Origin: Psychrobacillus glaciei | GTDB taxonomy: Bacteria; Bacillota; Bacilli; Bacillales_A; Planococcaceae | DNA length: 64,000 bases | Direction: 5' to 3' | NCBI RefSeq assembly: GCF_008973485.1 | Contig: NZ_CP031223.1 | Coordinates: forward strand, 2,852,001 to 2,916,000 | Shown here: positions 9,586 through 18,466 of the stretch, piece by piece | Layout: each line of letters begins with the position of its first letter | How positions within the stretch are numbered: the stretch's first letter is position 1 | The notes under the pieces: model-generated | What the model was told of the DNA's origin: nothing | Database searches by the model: none | What the model saw: the letters and a program-made list of their open reading frames with translations, nothing else | Made by a program: the position numbers and the translations under genes

Positions 9586-9732
9586 ATAAGTTACACTTCA
9601 CTTTCTTTATTTCAATTAATAGAATGTTTTTTCCGATTTAACCGAATAATTATACCACAAGTTATATTAAAACTCACATATTCCAAATAGAATATCATTC
9701 TCTAGTATAATCTTGTTTATCTACAACATTCC

Positions 9733-10524
9733 CTAAACAATATATCCTATAGATCTTAGAACATTATTTATAAAAGAATGGGAATATGCAAAAATCTCTT
9801 CTCGTTCAGGTTCCTGGAATAAATCATGGAAACAATTTTTCCATGATTTATATTGATATTCTGTTAGTTCTTGTTTTTTTAGCCATCCGGCTGCTGCAGT
9901 AGTATCTGTGATTTTATCACGCTCCGCCGTCATTAATAATACTGGGACATTCGGAATAGAAGTCGTTGTTTGACCAATACTTTTTAAGAGAAATTGCATT
10001 TCTTTATACCAAGCATTCGTTATCATTGTATGGTATGTCGGATCCTCCACATATTGTTTGTACACTTCATAGTTTCTCGTTAGTTCCTTCAGTTGAATAT
10101 CATGATGAATCTTCTGTTGAACAGATAATTTAGCTAATGCATTTGTCCATTTAGATGGGGACTTTTTTAGTTGTAGCCAAGGGGAAGTTAAAATGACTCC
10201 TGCATATTCTATTTGTAATTTATGCATTACTTTTATTAATAATGTTGCACCAAGTCCATGACCAAGTATAAATATTGGGAGATTATAAGTTACTGCAACT
10301 TGTAATGCTTGTGCTATGTAATCTTTGTACTGATCAAGAGGTTCATCATGTATTTTATTAGCATTTGTGTGTACACCATGTCCAGGTAAATCACCCATGA
10401 CAATATGACAATTTGAACTTCTAAATTTTTCAATTAACCAAGCATATCTTCTATGATGTTCATATGCACTATGAACAATTACGATTACTGCTTTTGGTCT
10501 TTCTTCTGCTTCCCATTTCCACAT
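9733..10524 (-). CDS. ytpA: YtpA-type alpha/beta hydrolase (lysophospholipase-like) lacking the serine nucleophile
   Basis: 263-residue alpha/beta hydrolase resembling B. subtilis YtpA (phospholipase linked to bacilysocin) along its length: MWKWEAEERPKAVIVIVH, HIVMGDLPGHG, and the C-terminal FHDLFQEPEREE. The start is ATG 10524 (MWKW), which matches the YtpA N-terminus and has AGAGGTG 6 bp upstream; longer starts to 10542 are unlikely. The nucleophile elbow reads GHGLG (residues 88-92) instead of GHSMG: codon 10257-10255 is GGA. The oxyanion-hole HG is HS (residues 18-19). The acid (AERDKITD) and histidine (CFHDLF) are kept. It may be inactive as an esterase. Confidence 0.85.
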   Translation of the reverse strand: MWKWEAEERPKAVIVIVHSAYEHHRRYAWLIEKFRSSNCHIVMGDLPGHGVHTNANKIHDEPLDQYKDYIAQALQVAVTYNLPIFILGHGLGATLLIKVMHKLQIEYAGVILTSPWLQLKKSPSKWTNALAKLSVQQKIHHDIQLKELTRNYEVYKQYVEDPTYHTMITNAWYKEMQFLLKSIGQTTTSIPNVPVLLMTAERDKITDTTAAAGWLKKQELTEYQYKSWKNCFHDLFQEPEREEIFAYSHSFINNVLRSIGYIV

Positions 10525-10629
10525 GAGCATCACCTCTTCCATTCGTTCCTATTCTGCTCAAATAGTTTTCATTATACTGTTCGTTTGATACGATTAATTA
10601 TATTCTATTTTTAGAGGAGTGTGTATAGA

Positions 10630-11139
10630 TTGATCTATCCATTTAAAGGAAAAACCCCGTCAATTGATGATTCTGCTTTCATCGCTGATTATGTCACAAT
10701 TACAGGGGATGTGACAATCGGACAAGAGTCTACTATTTGGTTTAATACGGTAATACGAGGGGACGTTGCACCTACTATTATTGGACAAAGAGTGAACATC
10801 CAAGATTTATGTTGTTTGCATCAAAGCCCGAACAATCCACTTATTTTAGAAGATGAAGTAACGATCGGGCACCAAGTAACATTACATAGCTGCATTGTTC
10901 GAAAAGGAGCATTAGTTGGAATGGGCTCTATTATTCTAGATGGTGCGGAAATTGGAGAAGGCGCATTTATCGGGGCAGGAAGTTTAGTTACTCCAGGAAA
11001 GAAAATTCCTCCAAACTCACTGGCAATGGGAAGTCCTGCAAAAGTTGTACGTGAGCTGACAGATGCAGATAAAGAAGATGTACAACGAATTATTCGGGAG
11101 TACGCTGAAAAAGGGCAGTATTATAAATCATTGCAATAA
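10630..11139 (+). CDS. ytoA: Gamma-carbonic-anhydrase-like protein YtoA
   Basis: Left-handed parallel beta-helix (hexapeptide repeat) protein of the gamma-carbonic anhydrase/PaaY family. The start is set at TTG 10630 ([10 protein letters not shown]) because GAGGAG lies 10 bp upstream and B. subtilis YtoA begins MIYP; a GTG at 10621 is only 1 bp from the RBS. 169 residues. Putative metal histidines occur in [21 protein letters not shown]. Repeats such as [20 protein letters not shown] run through the middle. Enzymatic activity is unproven for this group. A nested-hairpin repeat begins directly after the stop codon. Confidence 0.9.
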   Translation: MIYPFKGKTPSIDDSAFIADYVTITGDVTIGQESTIWFNTVIRGDVAPTIIGQRVNIQDLCCLHQSPNNPLILEDEVTIGHQVTLHSCIVRKGALVGMGSIILDGAEIGEGAFIGAGSLVTPGKKIPPNSLAMGSPAKVVRELTDADKEDVQRIIREYAEKGQYYKSLQ

Positions 11140-11140
11140 G

Positions 11141-11371
11141 AAAAATGCAATCGCCCATTAAGTGCATCTTGTCTTTACCGTTTCCAGAATGCTTTGGACG
11201 AAACATTGGCTACACTATTAACGTATAAATTTATGGAGTATATGGAAGTGAATGCGTCAGTCCCATATACTCTTTTTCGGCAATCTTGTGGTTAATGTTT
11301 GTCCGTCGCCATATTGAAATGTGTAAAGACAAGATGCAATAGTTTTAGATAATGAGAGGAACTAAATAAGA
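11141..11371 (+). repeat. Nested-hairpin repeat (family B), copy 1
   Basis: Begins 1 bp after the ytoA stop codon. The outer arms TGCATCTTGTCTTTAC (11163-11178) and GTAAAGACAAGATGCA (11323-11338) are a perfect 16-bp inverted repeat. A second nested pair is GGACGAAACATT / AATGTTTGTCC. The central hairpin GAGTATATGG (11236-11245) / CCATATACTC (11263-11272) is followed by TTTTT. Other copies start at 14942, 28490, 29548 and 46665. Confidence 0.9.
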
Positions 11372-11422
11372 TAGTCAAAAATAGAAAGCACTGTAGATTA
11401 GGTATAGCTTTCTTATATTTTA

Positions 11423-11583
11423 GAAAAGCGAAAGCACCCTATAAGTGCATGATGTACTAGTCATTTCCTAAGTGCCTTGGCCAAAGGATTTAGCCCTGCG
11501 GAAATTTTTGAGACGAGCTTGTGTAGGAGCAGCTATTTCAAATTTGATCCTGCTGGAAAAAGCTTTGGAGTCTAAACAAGTAT
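11423..11583. repeat. Dispersed repeat (family A), copy 2
   Basis: Related to the element at 1037-1263. It has the head AGAAAAGCGAAAGCACCCTA, the interior GACGAGCTTG-x5-GGAGCAGC, and the tail AGCTTTGGAGTCTAAAC. It is followed at about 11596 by a degenerate copy of the boundary motif TATACTTT that abuts the metK terminator. Confidence 0.65.
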
Positions 11584-11614
11584 TAAGTAAAAAAGTATAT
11601 ACTTTTATAAATAA

Positions 11615-11660
11615 AAGAGCAGTCCCAGTAGTCATACGTTGACTGTGGGAATGCTCTTTT
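11615..11660 (-). terminator. Terminator of metK
   Basis: Hairpin AAAGAGCA...TCCCA / TGGGA...TGCTCTTT followed by T residues on the minus strand, a few bases after the metK stop at 11666. Confidence 0.85.
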
Positions 11661-11665
11661 TTATC

Positions 11666-12862
11666 TTATAGTCCTGCTTTTTGTCTTAACTCTTCTGCTT
11701 TATCTGTTTTTTCCCAAGGTGCGTCGATGTCTGTACGGCCAAAATGTCCGTAAGCAGCAGTTTGTTTGTAGATTGGGCGACGAAGATCTAGCATTTTAAT
11801 AATACCAGCTGGGCGAAGATCGAATAATTCACGAATATGGGAAACTAATTGAACTTCTTCTACTTTTCCAGTTCCAAATGTCTCAACTGCGATAGATACT
11901 GGTTGTGCAACACCAATTGCATAAGCTAATTGAACTTCACAACGATCAGCAATTCCAGCTGCAACAATATTTTTTGCAACATAGCGAGCAGCATACGCAG
12001 CAGAACGGTCTACTTTTGTAGGATCTTTACCAGAGAATGCTCCTCCGCCATGACGAGCATATCCACCGTAAGTATCTACGATAATTTTACGTCCTGTTAA
12101 GCCCGCATCTCCTTGTGGTCCACCAATTACAAAGCGTCCAGTTGGGTTAATAAAGTATTTTGTATGCTCATCGATTAAATTAGTAGGAACAATTGGATTG
12201 ATCACTAACTCTTTTAAATCTTTTTGGATTTGTTCTAACGTTACTTCCGGATGATGTTGAGTTGAGATAACAATCGTATCGATATGGACAGGATTATTAT
12301 TTTCATCATACTCCACTGTAACTTGTGTTTTACCATCTGGACGTAAATAGTCTAGCGTTTCATCCTTACGAACTTCTGCTAAACGACGAGCCAATTTATG
12401 CGCTAAACTAATGGGAAGTGGCATAAGTTCTGGCGTTTCATTACAAGCGTAACCAAACATTAAACCTTGGTCCCCTGCTCCTATTGCTTCTATGTCAGAA
12501 TCAGTCATCGAACCTTCACGAGCTTCTAAAGCTTGGTCAACTCCCATTGCAATATCAGCAGACTGTTCGTCTATTGCAGTTAATACTGCTGAAGTTTCCG
12601 AGTCAAAGCCATATTTTGCACGAGTATAGCCTATTTCTTTGATAGTAGCACGAACTACTTTTGGAATGTCTACATAAGTAGAAGTAGTGATTTCTCCTGC
12701 AACTAAAACTAGTCCTGTTGTCACGGTTGTTTCACAAGCTACACGTGCATTTGGATCTTCTGTTAGAATTGCATCAAGAATTGCATCTGAAATTTGATCA
12801 CAAATTTTATCTGGATGTCCTTCTGTTACTGATTCCGATGTAAATAATCGACGTTGTGTCAT
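11666..12862 (-). CDS. metK: S-adenosylmethionine synthetase
   Basis: Makes SAM from methionine and ATP in the cytoplasm as a tetramer. 398 residues, standard length. Visible signatures: [20 protein letters not shown] at the N-terminus, [12 protein letters not shown] (signature 1) and [19 protein letters not shown] (signature 2, with the P-loop-like phosphate site). The RBS AGGAGGAAT is 7 bp before ATG. Upstream lies a SAM-I riboswitch with its own terminator, so expression should fall when SAM is plentiful. It is divergent from pckA, the same arrangement as B. subtilis. Confidence 0.98.
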   Translation of the reverse strand: MTQRRLFTSESVTEGHPDKICDQISDAILDAILTEDPNARVACETTVTTGLVLVAGEITTSTYVDIPKVVRATIKEIGYTRAKYGFDSETSAVLTAIDEQSADIAMGVDQALEAREGSMTDSDIEAIGAGDQGLMFGYACNETPELMPLPISLAHKLARRLAEVRKDETLDYLRPDGKTQVTVEYDENNNPVHIDTIVISTQHHPEVTLEQIQKDLKELVINPIVPTNLIDEHTKYFINPTGRFVIGGPQGDAGLTGRKIIVDTYGGYARHGGGAFSGKDPTKVDRSAAYAARYVAKNIVAAGIADRCEVQLAYAIGVAQPVSIAVETFGTGKVEEVQLVSHIRELFDLRPAGIIKMLDLRRPIYKQTAAYGHFGRTDIDAPWEKTDKAEELRQKAGL

Positions 12863-12971
12863 AATAAATTCCTCCTATATCCTGCGAGATTTCTCTCAAG
12901 AATTGATACGGTACTCATTCCCATGTCAAGCTGTTTTGGACTTGGCACACAAGGATAAAGGGCGATGTCAT

Positions 12972-13013
12972 AAAAAAAACCTTCCACTCACGTATATTAC
13001 ACATGAGGAAAGG
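12972..13013 (-). terminator. Riboswitch-controlled terminator upstream of metK
   Basis: On the minus strand CCTTTCCTCATG / CGTGAG-bulge-GGAAGG forms a ~12-bp stem with one bulge, followed by eight T. The 5' arm (CCTTT) can instead pair with the AAAGG just upstream, which is the expected antiterminator switch. Confidence 0.85.
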
Positions 13014-13036
13014 CTATTAATTTCATAAGCACCTTT

Positions 13037-13157
13037 CACTCTTATCAATCAAGGGATTTCACCTTGTCTCAGGTTGGGCACCTTTGTAATAAAAAAAAAA
13101 TTACAGGTTGCCGGGTTTCATAGGGCCTGACCCCTCCACCAGCTCGGGATAAGAGTA
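13037..13157 (-). promoter_or_regulatory. SAM-I (S-box) riboswitch of metK
   Basis: The minus strand shows the S-box core: P1 arms ACTCTTATC (13156-13148) and GATAAGAGT (13046-13038), GAGCTGGTGGAGGG, the kink-turn/P2 region, ATGAAACCCGGCAACC, then GGTGC...CCTGAG. Binding of SAM should stabilise P1 and free the downstream terminator. All conserved blocks are in the right order. Confidence 0.96.
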
Positions 13158-13256
13158 TCCGTTCAATTTTTCATCATACGTAAGTTGGATTGATATGTCA
13201 ATATATTTTTGTTGACGATTTATTTATAAAAGATATAAATAATCACTTTATTAGTG

Positions 13257-13284
13257 TAGACTATTAAGGTAAATGTGTTATACT
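13257..13284 (+). promoter_or_regulatory. pckA promoter with candidate CcpN site
   Basis: TAGACT (13257-13262), a 16-bp spacer, then TATACT (13279-13284), with a TG one base before the -10. The 11-mer TGTGTTATACT (13274-13284) covers the -10 and matches the CcpN consensus TRTGHYATAYW as I remember it. CcpN represses pckA and gapB under glycolytic conditions in B. subtilis. Confidence 0.6.
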
Positions 13285-13351
13285 ATTTCACATATGAAAC
13301 TCATCTCCCTCTTTTATAAGGGAAAATAATTAAAAGGATGGTATATACAAT

Positions 13352-14938
13352 ATGAATTCAATCGATACTGTGAATGAACTGAACGAATTGTTATCTGGAG
13401 AAAATGTTAACATTCAATTATCAGTTGCGCAACTTGTAGAAAAAGCAACATCAAGAGGCGAAGCTGTTTTAACTTCTACGGGAGCCGTGAAAGCAGAAAC
13501 AGGTAAATATACAGGTCGTTCTCCACAAGATAAATACATCGTTGATGAGCCTATATCTAGAGACAAAATCGATTGGGGATCCGTAAACCAACCAATTTCT
13601 TCTGAAGTATTCGAATCACTATATAAAAAAGTTACTAGCTACCTCGCTGAGCAAAATGAATTATTCCTATTCAAAGGTTTCGCTGGTGCTGATAAAACCT
13701 CTCGCTTAAGTATTCAAGTTATCAATGAATATGCTTGGCATAACCTGTTTGCACAACAATTGTTTATCAATCCTACAGAGGAAGAACTTGCAAATCATAA
13801 AGCTGATTTCACAGTTGTAAGTGCCCCTAATTTCAAAGCGAATCCAGCAGTAGATGGAACAAAAACAGAAACGTTTATCATTGTTTCAATGGAAAAACGA
13901 ATCGTGTTAATCGGCGGAACGGAATATGCGGGAGAAATGAAAAAATCTATTTTCTCTATTATGAACTACTTATTGCCAGAACAAAATATTTTACCTATGC
14001 ACTGTTCAGCAAACGTTGGAGAAGAAGGCGACGTTGCATTATTCTTCGGTCTTTCTGGAACAGGAAAAACAACTCTTTCTGCAGACGCGGGACGTAAATT
14101 AATCGGTGACGACGAACATGGTTGGTCCGATAATGGCGTATTTAATATCGAAGGCGGATGTTACGCGAAATGTATCGATCTAACTCGCGAAAACGAACCA
14201 CAAATCTATGATGCAATCACATTTGGTACTGTTTTAGAAAACGTTGTTGTAGATGCGAAAACTCGTGTTGCAAACTATGCAGACAATTCATTAACAGAAA
14301 ATACACGTGCAGCTTACCAAATCCAAAACATCGAAAACATTGTGGATCCTTCTGTTGCTGGTCATCCAAATACCATCGTATTCTTAACTGCTGATGCATT
14401 TGGCGTATTACCTCCAATCAGCAAGCTAACAAAAGAACAAGCAATGTACCATTTCTTAAGTGGATTCACTTCTAAGCTTGCCGGAACAGAGCGTGGAATT
14501 ACATCACCTCAACCAGCATTCTCTACTTGCTTTGGTTCACCTTTCTTGCCATTACATGCGACTGTTTACGCTGAAATGCTTGGAAAGAAAATTGATGAGC
14601 ATGGTGCACAAGTATTCCTAGTAAACACTGGCTGGACTGGTGGAGAATACGGCGTTGGTAGTCGTATGAAGCTTTCTTACACTCGTACAATGGTTCGCGC
14701 AGCAATTGATGGAAAATTGAACAATGTAGAAACTGAAACAGATACAGTATTTGGTTTAGCTATTCCAAAACAAGTAGAAGGTGTACCTTCTGAAGTACTG
14801 ATTCCTCGTAATGCTTGGACCGACAAAGCAGCTTACGATAAAAAAGCGGCTGAACTTGCACAAGCTTTCCATGAGAATTTCAAAAAATTCGGTACAGTTT
14901 CAGAAGAAATTTCGCAAAAAGGCGGACCTTTAGCATAA
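13352..14938 (+). CDS. pckA: Phosphoenolpyruvate carboxykinase (ATP)
   Basis: Gluconeogenic enzyme turning oxaloacetate and ATP into PEP, CO2 and ADP. 528 residues, family length. Motifs: [11 protein letters not shown] near residue 53 (substrate arginine), the P-loop [11 protein letters not shown] around residues 232-242, LIGDDEHGW (metal aspartates) and NTGWTGG. A RBS (AAAGGATGG) precedes ATG. The promoter carries a probable CcpN site. Two stop codons in a row (TAATAA) end the gene and a nested-hairpin repeat begins directly behind them. Confidence 0.97.
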   Translation: MNSIDTVNELNELLSGENVNIQLSVAQLVEKATSRGEAVLTSTGAVKAETGKYTGRSPQDKYIVDEPISRDKIDWGSVNQPISSEVFESLYKKVTSYLAEQNELFLFKGFAGADKTSRLSIQVINEYAWHNLFAQQLFINPTEEELANHKADFTVVSAPNFKANPAVDGTKTETFIIVSMEKRIVLIGGTEYAGEMKKSIFSIMNYLLPEQNILPMHCSANVGEEGDVALFFGLSGTGKTTLSADAGRKLIGDDEHGWSDNGVFNIEGGCYAKCIDLTRENEPQIYDAITFGTVLENVVVDAKTRVANYADNSLTENTRAAYQIQNIENIVDPSVAGHPNTIVFLTADAFGVLPPISKLTKEQAMYHFLSGFTSKLAGTERGITSPQPAFSTCFGSPFLPLHATVYAEMLGKKIDEHGAQVFLVNTGWTGGEYGVGSRMKLSYTRTMVRAAIDGKLNNVETETDTVFGLAIPKQVEGVPSEVLIPRNAWTDKAAYDKKAAELAQAFHENFKKFGTVSEEISQKGGPLA

Positions 14939-14941
14939 TAA

Positions 14942-15380
14942 GAAAAACGTAAACGTCCTTTAAGTGCATCTTGTCTTCTCTATTTCTAGAGTGCTTTGGA
15001 CGAAACATTGACTACATTATTACCATAGGAATTTCTGTGGATGGAGAAGTGACTGCGTCACTTCTCCATCCACTTTTTTCTGTAATCTTGGGGCGTCTGT
15101 TTGTCCGTCGCCTTCTTGAAATATGTAAAGACATAATGCATTTGTTTTGGTTAATGAGAGAATAAATCCATTCTTATTCTTTTAAAAGCGGACGAAGATA
15201 CAATTTCGTCCGCTCAGCACTTCTTTAATAATGGATGCTATCTATTTTTCTCTAGTACCACCTACTCTAATGATACACCCACTGATTCGTGTATACTGTG
15301 TACGGAAAACTAAAAAAAAACTAAAGATCTAACCCTTGAAATTATAGTATGATTCCTTACTAATACTGGATTCTTAGCGA
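14942..15380 (+). repeat. Nested-hairpin repeat (family B), copy 2, with downstream module
   Basis: Begins at the pckA stop codon. The central hairpin is a perfect 16-bp stem, GTGGATGGAGAAGTGA (15037-15052) / TCACTTCTCCATCCAC (15058-15073), with loop CTGCG and a following T6 run, which would also terminate transcription. The outer arms are partly decayed. A second module follows: the boundary motif, then the hairpin GCGGACGAA (15188-15196) / TTCGTCCGC (15205-15213) and about 150 bp that recur at 29770-29930 and 46875-47070. Confidence 0.88.
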
Positions 15381-15435
15381 TAGCTGGGCCAAATCTTCTT
15401 GTTAGGTACTACTCACTCCATGGATTGTAGGGAAA

Positions 15436-15600
15436 GGGGGCGACTCCAGACGGTGGCCAACAGGATGTTGGTCACGAAGGCGTTGCCACACAAGGTGGCG
15501 CTCTTAGCCTTCGTTCCACGGAGACAGATAAGACAACACAAGTGACGCGAATGCGGCGCTCCCGTGGAAAGCGTCCAACTGAAACGGAAATCCGCGGTAT
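15436..15600 (+). repeat. Dispersed repeat (family C), copy 1
   Basis: GC-rich 165 bp opening with GCGACTCCAGACGGTGGCC and ending around GTGGAAAGCG. It holds small hairpins (GGCCAACA/TGTTGGTC and CGAAGGC...GCCAC/GTGGC...GCCTTCG). Its first ~95 bp are nearly identical to 60134-60228. A shortened, inverted relative lies at 28805-28915. Confidence 0.8.
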
Positions 15601-15644
15601 TTATTTAATTCTTTTAAGTACTATGAAGACTGGTTTCGCAGGAG

Positions 15645-15740
15645 GAAAATCCATATACTTTCTTAATCTTTAAGAAACGTGCAAGCGCCTATGTCTGGAC
15701 AGTTACTTAGTAGAAATACATATACTTTCCTATCTTTTAA
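15645..15740. repeat. Truncated family A head flanked by two boundary motifs
   Basis: Contains CATATACTTTCTTAATCTTT (15650), then AAGAAACGTGCAAGCGCCTATGT (the family A head, cut off after a few bases), and a second boundary motif CATATACTTTCCTATCTTTT (15719) that abuts the terminator of the next leftward gene. Looks like an element reduced to its ends. Confidence 0.55.
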
Positions 15741-15744
15741 AGCA

Positions 15745-15783
15745 AAAGAGGATGTCCCATTTATATTGGTGACATCCTCTTTA
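15745..15783 (-). terminator. Terminator of the leftward gene ending at 15784
   Basis: AAGAGGATGTC / GACATCCTCTT hairpin (stem 11 bp) with a T-rich tail on the minus strand, directly after the stop codon. Confidence 0.8.
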
Positions 15784-16233
15784 TTAATCTGCATTTTCAT
15801 CATAATAATGTGTAGTAATGGATGAAGAAAAGATGGAAATAAACTGTTTCGCTATTTCTTCATCTGCTTTATATAAAATTATTTCTGAACCATAATGACT
15901 CACTTCTAATCGTTCGTCCCCATTTACATTAAAAAACATCGTGAACCATTTTAATCCACCGTTAGGATCTACGGAATGATTTCTAAGGAATACACGATTT
16001 TCCTCGTTCAAATTAATGTAAAAAATTTTTATGAGCCCTTCATTCGTAGTTGAAGCCGCTCTCGAACTTAATTCATTGATTGCATGCTCTTCTTCATTCC
16101 AACATTGGATAACAACTTCCTGAAATTCATTTGTATAGTTATCCAAAAGATTGGTCCAAAAGTTTACATCCGACGGAAATGAAGATTTTCCCTCTGTACT
16201 CATTGTTTCAATCTTAACAACTACATTACCCAT
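15784..16233 (-). CDS. Protein of unknown function
   Basis: 149 residues, acidic and soluble, without a signal peptide or membrane segment. I do not recognise the family. The start ATG 16233 (MGNVVVKIET) has AAAGGAG 9 bp upstream. It lies 3 bp after the ytmA stop codon, so it is probably the last gene of an operon with ytkD and ytmA. The C-terminal half (GGLKWFTMFFNVNGDERLEV, then ILYKADEEIAKQF) looks like a small alpha/beta fold. A terminator follows at once. Confidence 0.75.
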   Translation of the reverse strand: MGNVVVKIETMSTEGKSSFPSDVNFWTNLLDNYTNEFQEVVIQCWNEEEHAINELSSRAASTTNEGLIKIFYINLNEENRVFLRNHSVDPNGGLKWFTMFFNVNGDERLEVSHYGSEIILYKADEEIAKQFISIFSSSITTHYYDENAD

Positions 16234-16236
16234 CGA

Positions 16237-17022
16237 CTAAACTCCTTTCTGCCTTTTCATCCAATTACATGCATCCTTCACTACTTGCCGATTCACTTTA
16301 CTTGGAAAAAAGTGCGTATACCCTGGAAAATACCAAGCTTCCACTATTTTATTATTCCCTACTAGTGCTGTCTCTAAAACCTTTGCATGCTCAAAGGAAA
16401 CATTTGTGTCTAATATTCCATGAATGATGAGGGTTGCTGCTTTTATATCCTGTGTATGAGCAAGAACATTTCGGTCTTCATACGCTTTCGTATTATTGGA
16501 AGGTGTACCGCCAATGACTCTTTTCATCATTCTTCGCATATCTGTTCGTTCTTCAAATGTTAAATATATATCCGAAACCCCTGCCCATGTTACGATGGAT
16601 GTAATATCATTTCGTAAAATAGCTGTCCATAGAGCCATTATTCCCCCACGTGAAAAGGCAAATAAATGAACCTTTGCTTTAGAAAATTGCTTTAGTACAT
16701 CAACTGCATAAACTGCATCCCATCGATCTTCTCCAGCAAATTCATCTTTGCCTTCCCCACCCCGATTTCCGCGGTAATAAGGCGCGAATACTATAAAACC
16801 CTCTGAAGCAATTTGCGCAATACGAGCTGGTCTTACCATGCCAATACTTTGCATACCACCTCGGCAGTATAAAATACCTTCATATGTACCTTTCTCTCTA
16901 GGCTCAGCAAGTAATCCCTTCACACGATATCCGCATGACCAATAAGTTATTTCCGTTAACTTAATATGAGGATTTGGCGATGGATAAATTCTCGTCTTCT
17001 CAACCGTTCCATTTTCCTTCAA
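16237..17022 (-). CDS. ytmA: Prolyl-oligopeptidase-like alpha/beta hydrolase YtmA
   Basis: 261-residue cytoplasmic serine hydrolase closely resembling B. subtilis YtmA. FAPYYRGNRGGEG is the typical loop. The nucleophile elbow is FSRGG (near residue 120), the acid region HGILDTNVSFEHA, and the histidine GYTHFFP. The substrate is unknown; peptidase S9-like or esterase activity is assumed from the fold. TTG 17022 is taken as the start because AAGGTGAT lies 5-6 bp upstream and the following VEKTRIYPSP matches the YtmA N-terminus. It overlaps the end of ytkD by 23 bp, indicating coupled translation. Confidence 0.85.
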   Translation of the reverse strand: MKENGTVEKTRIYPSPNPHIKLTEITYWSCGYRVKGLLAEPREKGTYEGILYCRGGMQSIGMVRPARIAQIASEGFIVFAPYYRGNRGGEGKDEFAGEDRWDAVYAVDVLKQFSKAKVHLFAFSRGGIMALWTAILRNDITSIVTWAGVSDIYLTFEERTDMRRMMKRVIGGTPSNNTKAYEDRNVLAHTQDIKAATLIIHGILDTNVSFEHAKVLETALVGNNKIVEAWYFPGYTHFFPSKVNRQVVKDACNWMKRQKGV

Positions 17023-17473
17023 GTGTAATCACCTTCTCTAAAATTGCTTTCATACCAGTATCCTTCATATGAAAACTTAAATTGTTACTATGTAAAAATT
17101 CATCCGTAGTTAACCATACTGCACCTTCTGTTTCAAAACTTGGACCCTCCACATTAATATGGCCAACATTTGCGATATATACCGCCTTACAAAATGGAGT
17201 TTCATCATACACAAGATACTCTGCAATCCACTCTACATTTTTTATTGCGACATTTGTCTCTTCTAATGTTTCGCGCATTATAGCTTCTATAGGCGATTCG
17301 TTTTCCTCCACTTTTCCACCAGGAAACTCAATGCCTCGTTTTGGATGCTTCGTTAATAACCACTTATTTTGATGCTTTGCCAGCACTAAAACATGCATAG
17401 GCTCTAATGGCAACGATCCTTTTTCAAAAGCTAATTCCACACGTATTCCGTGTAAATCTCGGAAAGATAACAT
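17000..17473 (-). CDS. ytkD: Nucleoside triphosphatase YtkD (Nudix)
   Basis: Nudix hydrolase of 157 residues that removes oxidised nucleotides such as 8-oxo-dGTP in B. subtilis. The Nudix box reads GGKVEENESPIEAIMRETLE followed by ETNV: the G-x5-E-x7-RE-x2-EE core is complete, with N in place of the usual final glycine. The ATG at 17473 (MLSFRD) is chosen because AAAAGGAG lies 9 bp upstream and the length then equals YtkD; a TTG at 17497 lies upstream of that RBS. First gene of the ytkD-ytmA-unknown operon. Confidence 0.9.
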   Translation of the reverse strand: MLSFRDLHGIRVELAFEKGSLPLEPMHVLVLAKHQNKWLLTKHPKRGIEFPGGKVEENESPIEAIMRETLEETNVAIKNVEWIAEYLVYDETPFCKAVYIANVGHINVEGPSFETEGAVWLTTDEFLHSNNLSFHMKDTGMKAILEKVITLEGKWNG

Positions 17474-17522
17474 GACCGATGTCTCCTTTTTTACCAATAA
17501 AATTATTCAAGATGATAAGAAT

Positions 17523-18185
17523 TTATGAGGGAACAATTATATACCAATACACCAACATAATCCCAATATCCGCTAGACAATGACTAATAATTGGTGCAGT
17601 AATAGATTTCAGTTTATATCGAAAAATTGCCCACATAATCCCGGCAAGAAAAACAGGAACAACTGCCAATGCATTAAAAGGAAAACTGAAAGTCTCCATC
17701 ACAACAATCAAGTGGTATAAACTATAGAAAATAGATGTAATCATAATCGCTGTCACATTCCCTATTTTGGGTAATAGACGACTATACATAAATTCACGCC
17801 AATAAAATTCTTCTAATATAGGATTAATAAGAGCTAATACTAGTACAAGCAAAATAACCTTTTTACCACTAAAATCCCACTCTTCTAGTAATTGCTGCAA
17901 CTGGGGGATATCCAAAACAAAGGATTGAAAAATAAATACGAAGCTATAAATGGTGATCAAGCAAATCAATCCACTTACAGCACCAACGAGAAGCGACTTT
18001 TTGGATAAAGGAATTTGTATACGATTGCTGTTTCTGTTTTCCTTATTCCAATATACGATTATTAGTGGAATAAACAATAACCATCCATAAAAAAGGAAAA
18101 AGGTTATTAAAACATTATGTACTAAAGAAAGTCCAATAAATATCATAATAGTTGGTCCAATGAGTAAAATAATTTGTTTAAGCAT
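17523..18185 (-). CDS. CPBP-family intramembrane glutamic protease
   Basis: 220-residue polytopic membrane protein with about seven hydrophobic segments. It carries the three CPBP (Abi/Rce1-like) motifs: EEFYWREFMYS (EExxxR), FYSLYH (FxxxH type) and HCLAD (HxxxN/D type) near the C-terminus. Such proteins cleave within membranes or process CAAX-like and bacteriocin-related substrates; the substrate here is unknown. The start is ATG 18185 (MLKQIILLIG), with GGGAGG just upstream. It lies 26 bp downstream of the 18238-18262 terminator region and 49 bp before ytkD. Confidence 0.85.
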   Translation of the reverse strand: MLKQIILLIGPTIMIFIGLSLVHNVLITFFLFYGWLLFIPLIIVYWNKENRNSNRIQIPLSKKSLLVGAVSGLICLITIYSFVFIFQSFVLDIPQLQQLLEEWDFSGKKVILLVLVLALINPILEEFYWREFMYSRLLPKIGNVTAIMITSIFYSLYHLIVVMETFSFPFNALAVVPVFLAGIMWAIFRYKLKSITAPIISHCLADIGIMLVYWYIIVPS

Positions 18186-18232
18186 ATTTCCTCCCAATTC
18201 TTCGATTTATTTTCAATGGTAACATATGTATG

Positions 18233-18262
18233 AAAAAAAGACTTAGCAAGTAGCCAAGTCTC
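18233..18262 (-). terminator. Terminator after the two small unknown genes
   Basis: Minus-strand GACTTGGC-TACTT-GCTAAGTC hairpin (18260-18240) followed by seven T. Confidence 0.8.
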
Positions 18263-18268
18263 AACTAT

Positions 18269-18466
18269 TCATAATTCCTTTTTCTCTTGTGCGAAATTCT
18301 CTTCAGATAATGTTTTTTGTTCTAATTTGTAATTTTCATTTCCTTCTTCTCTGTTTTGCGCTATATTTTGTTTTGATTTTTGTTGTGGTGACTGGTTTAA
18401 TAGCGAACTGACATTACGATAAGATGAATCTGTCTCGTTGCCTTTACGATTAATTATTTTACTCAA
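18269..18466 (-). CDS. Small hydrophilic protein of unknown function
   Basis: 65 residues from TTG 18466 (MSKIINRKGNETD), chosen because AGGAGAG lies 7 bp upstream; this start overlaps the stop codon region of the preceding gene by 8 bp, which suggests coupling. The protein is rich in Q, K, E, N and S with no hydrophobic core (LNQSPQQKSKQNIAQNREEG), so it may be disordered. I do not recognise it. Longer readings back to 18508 are possible but run deep into the preceding gene. Confidence 0.5.
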   Translation of the reverse strand: MSKIINRKGNETDSSYRNVSSLLNQSPQQKSKQNIAQNREEGNENYKLEQKTLSEENFAQEKKEL

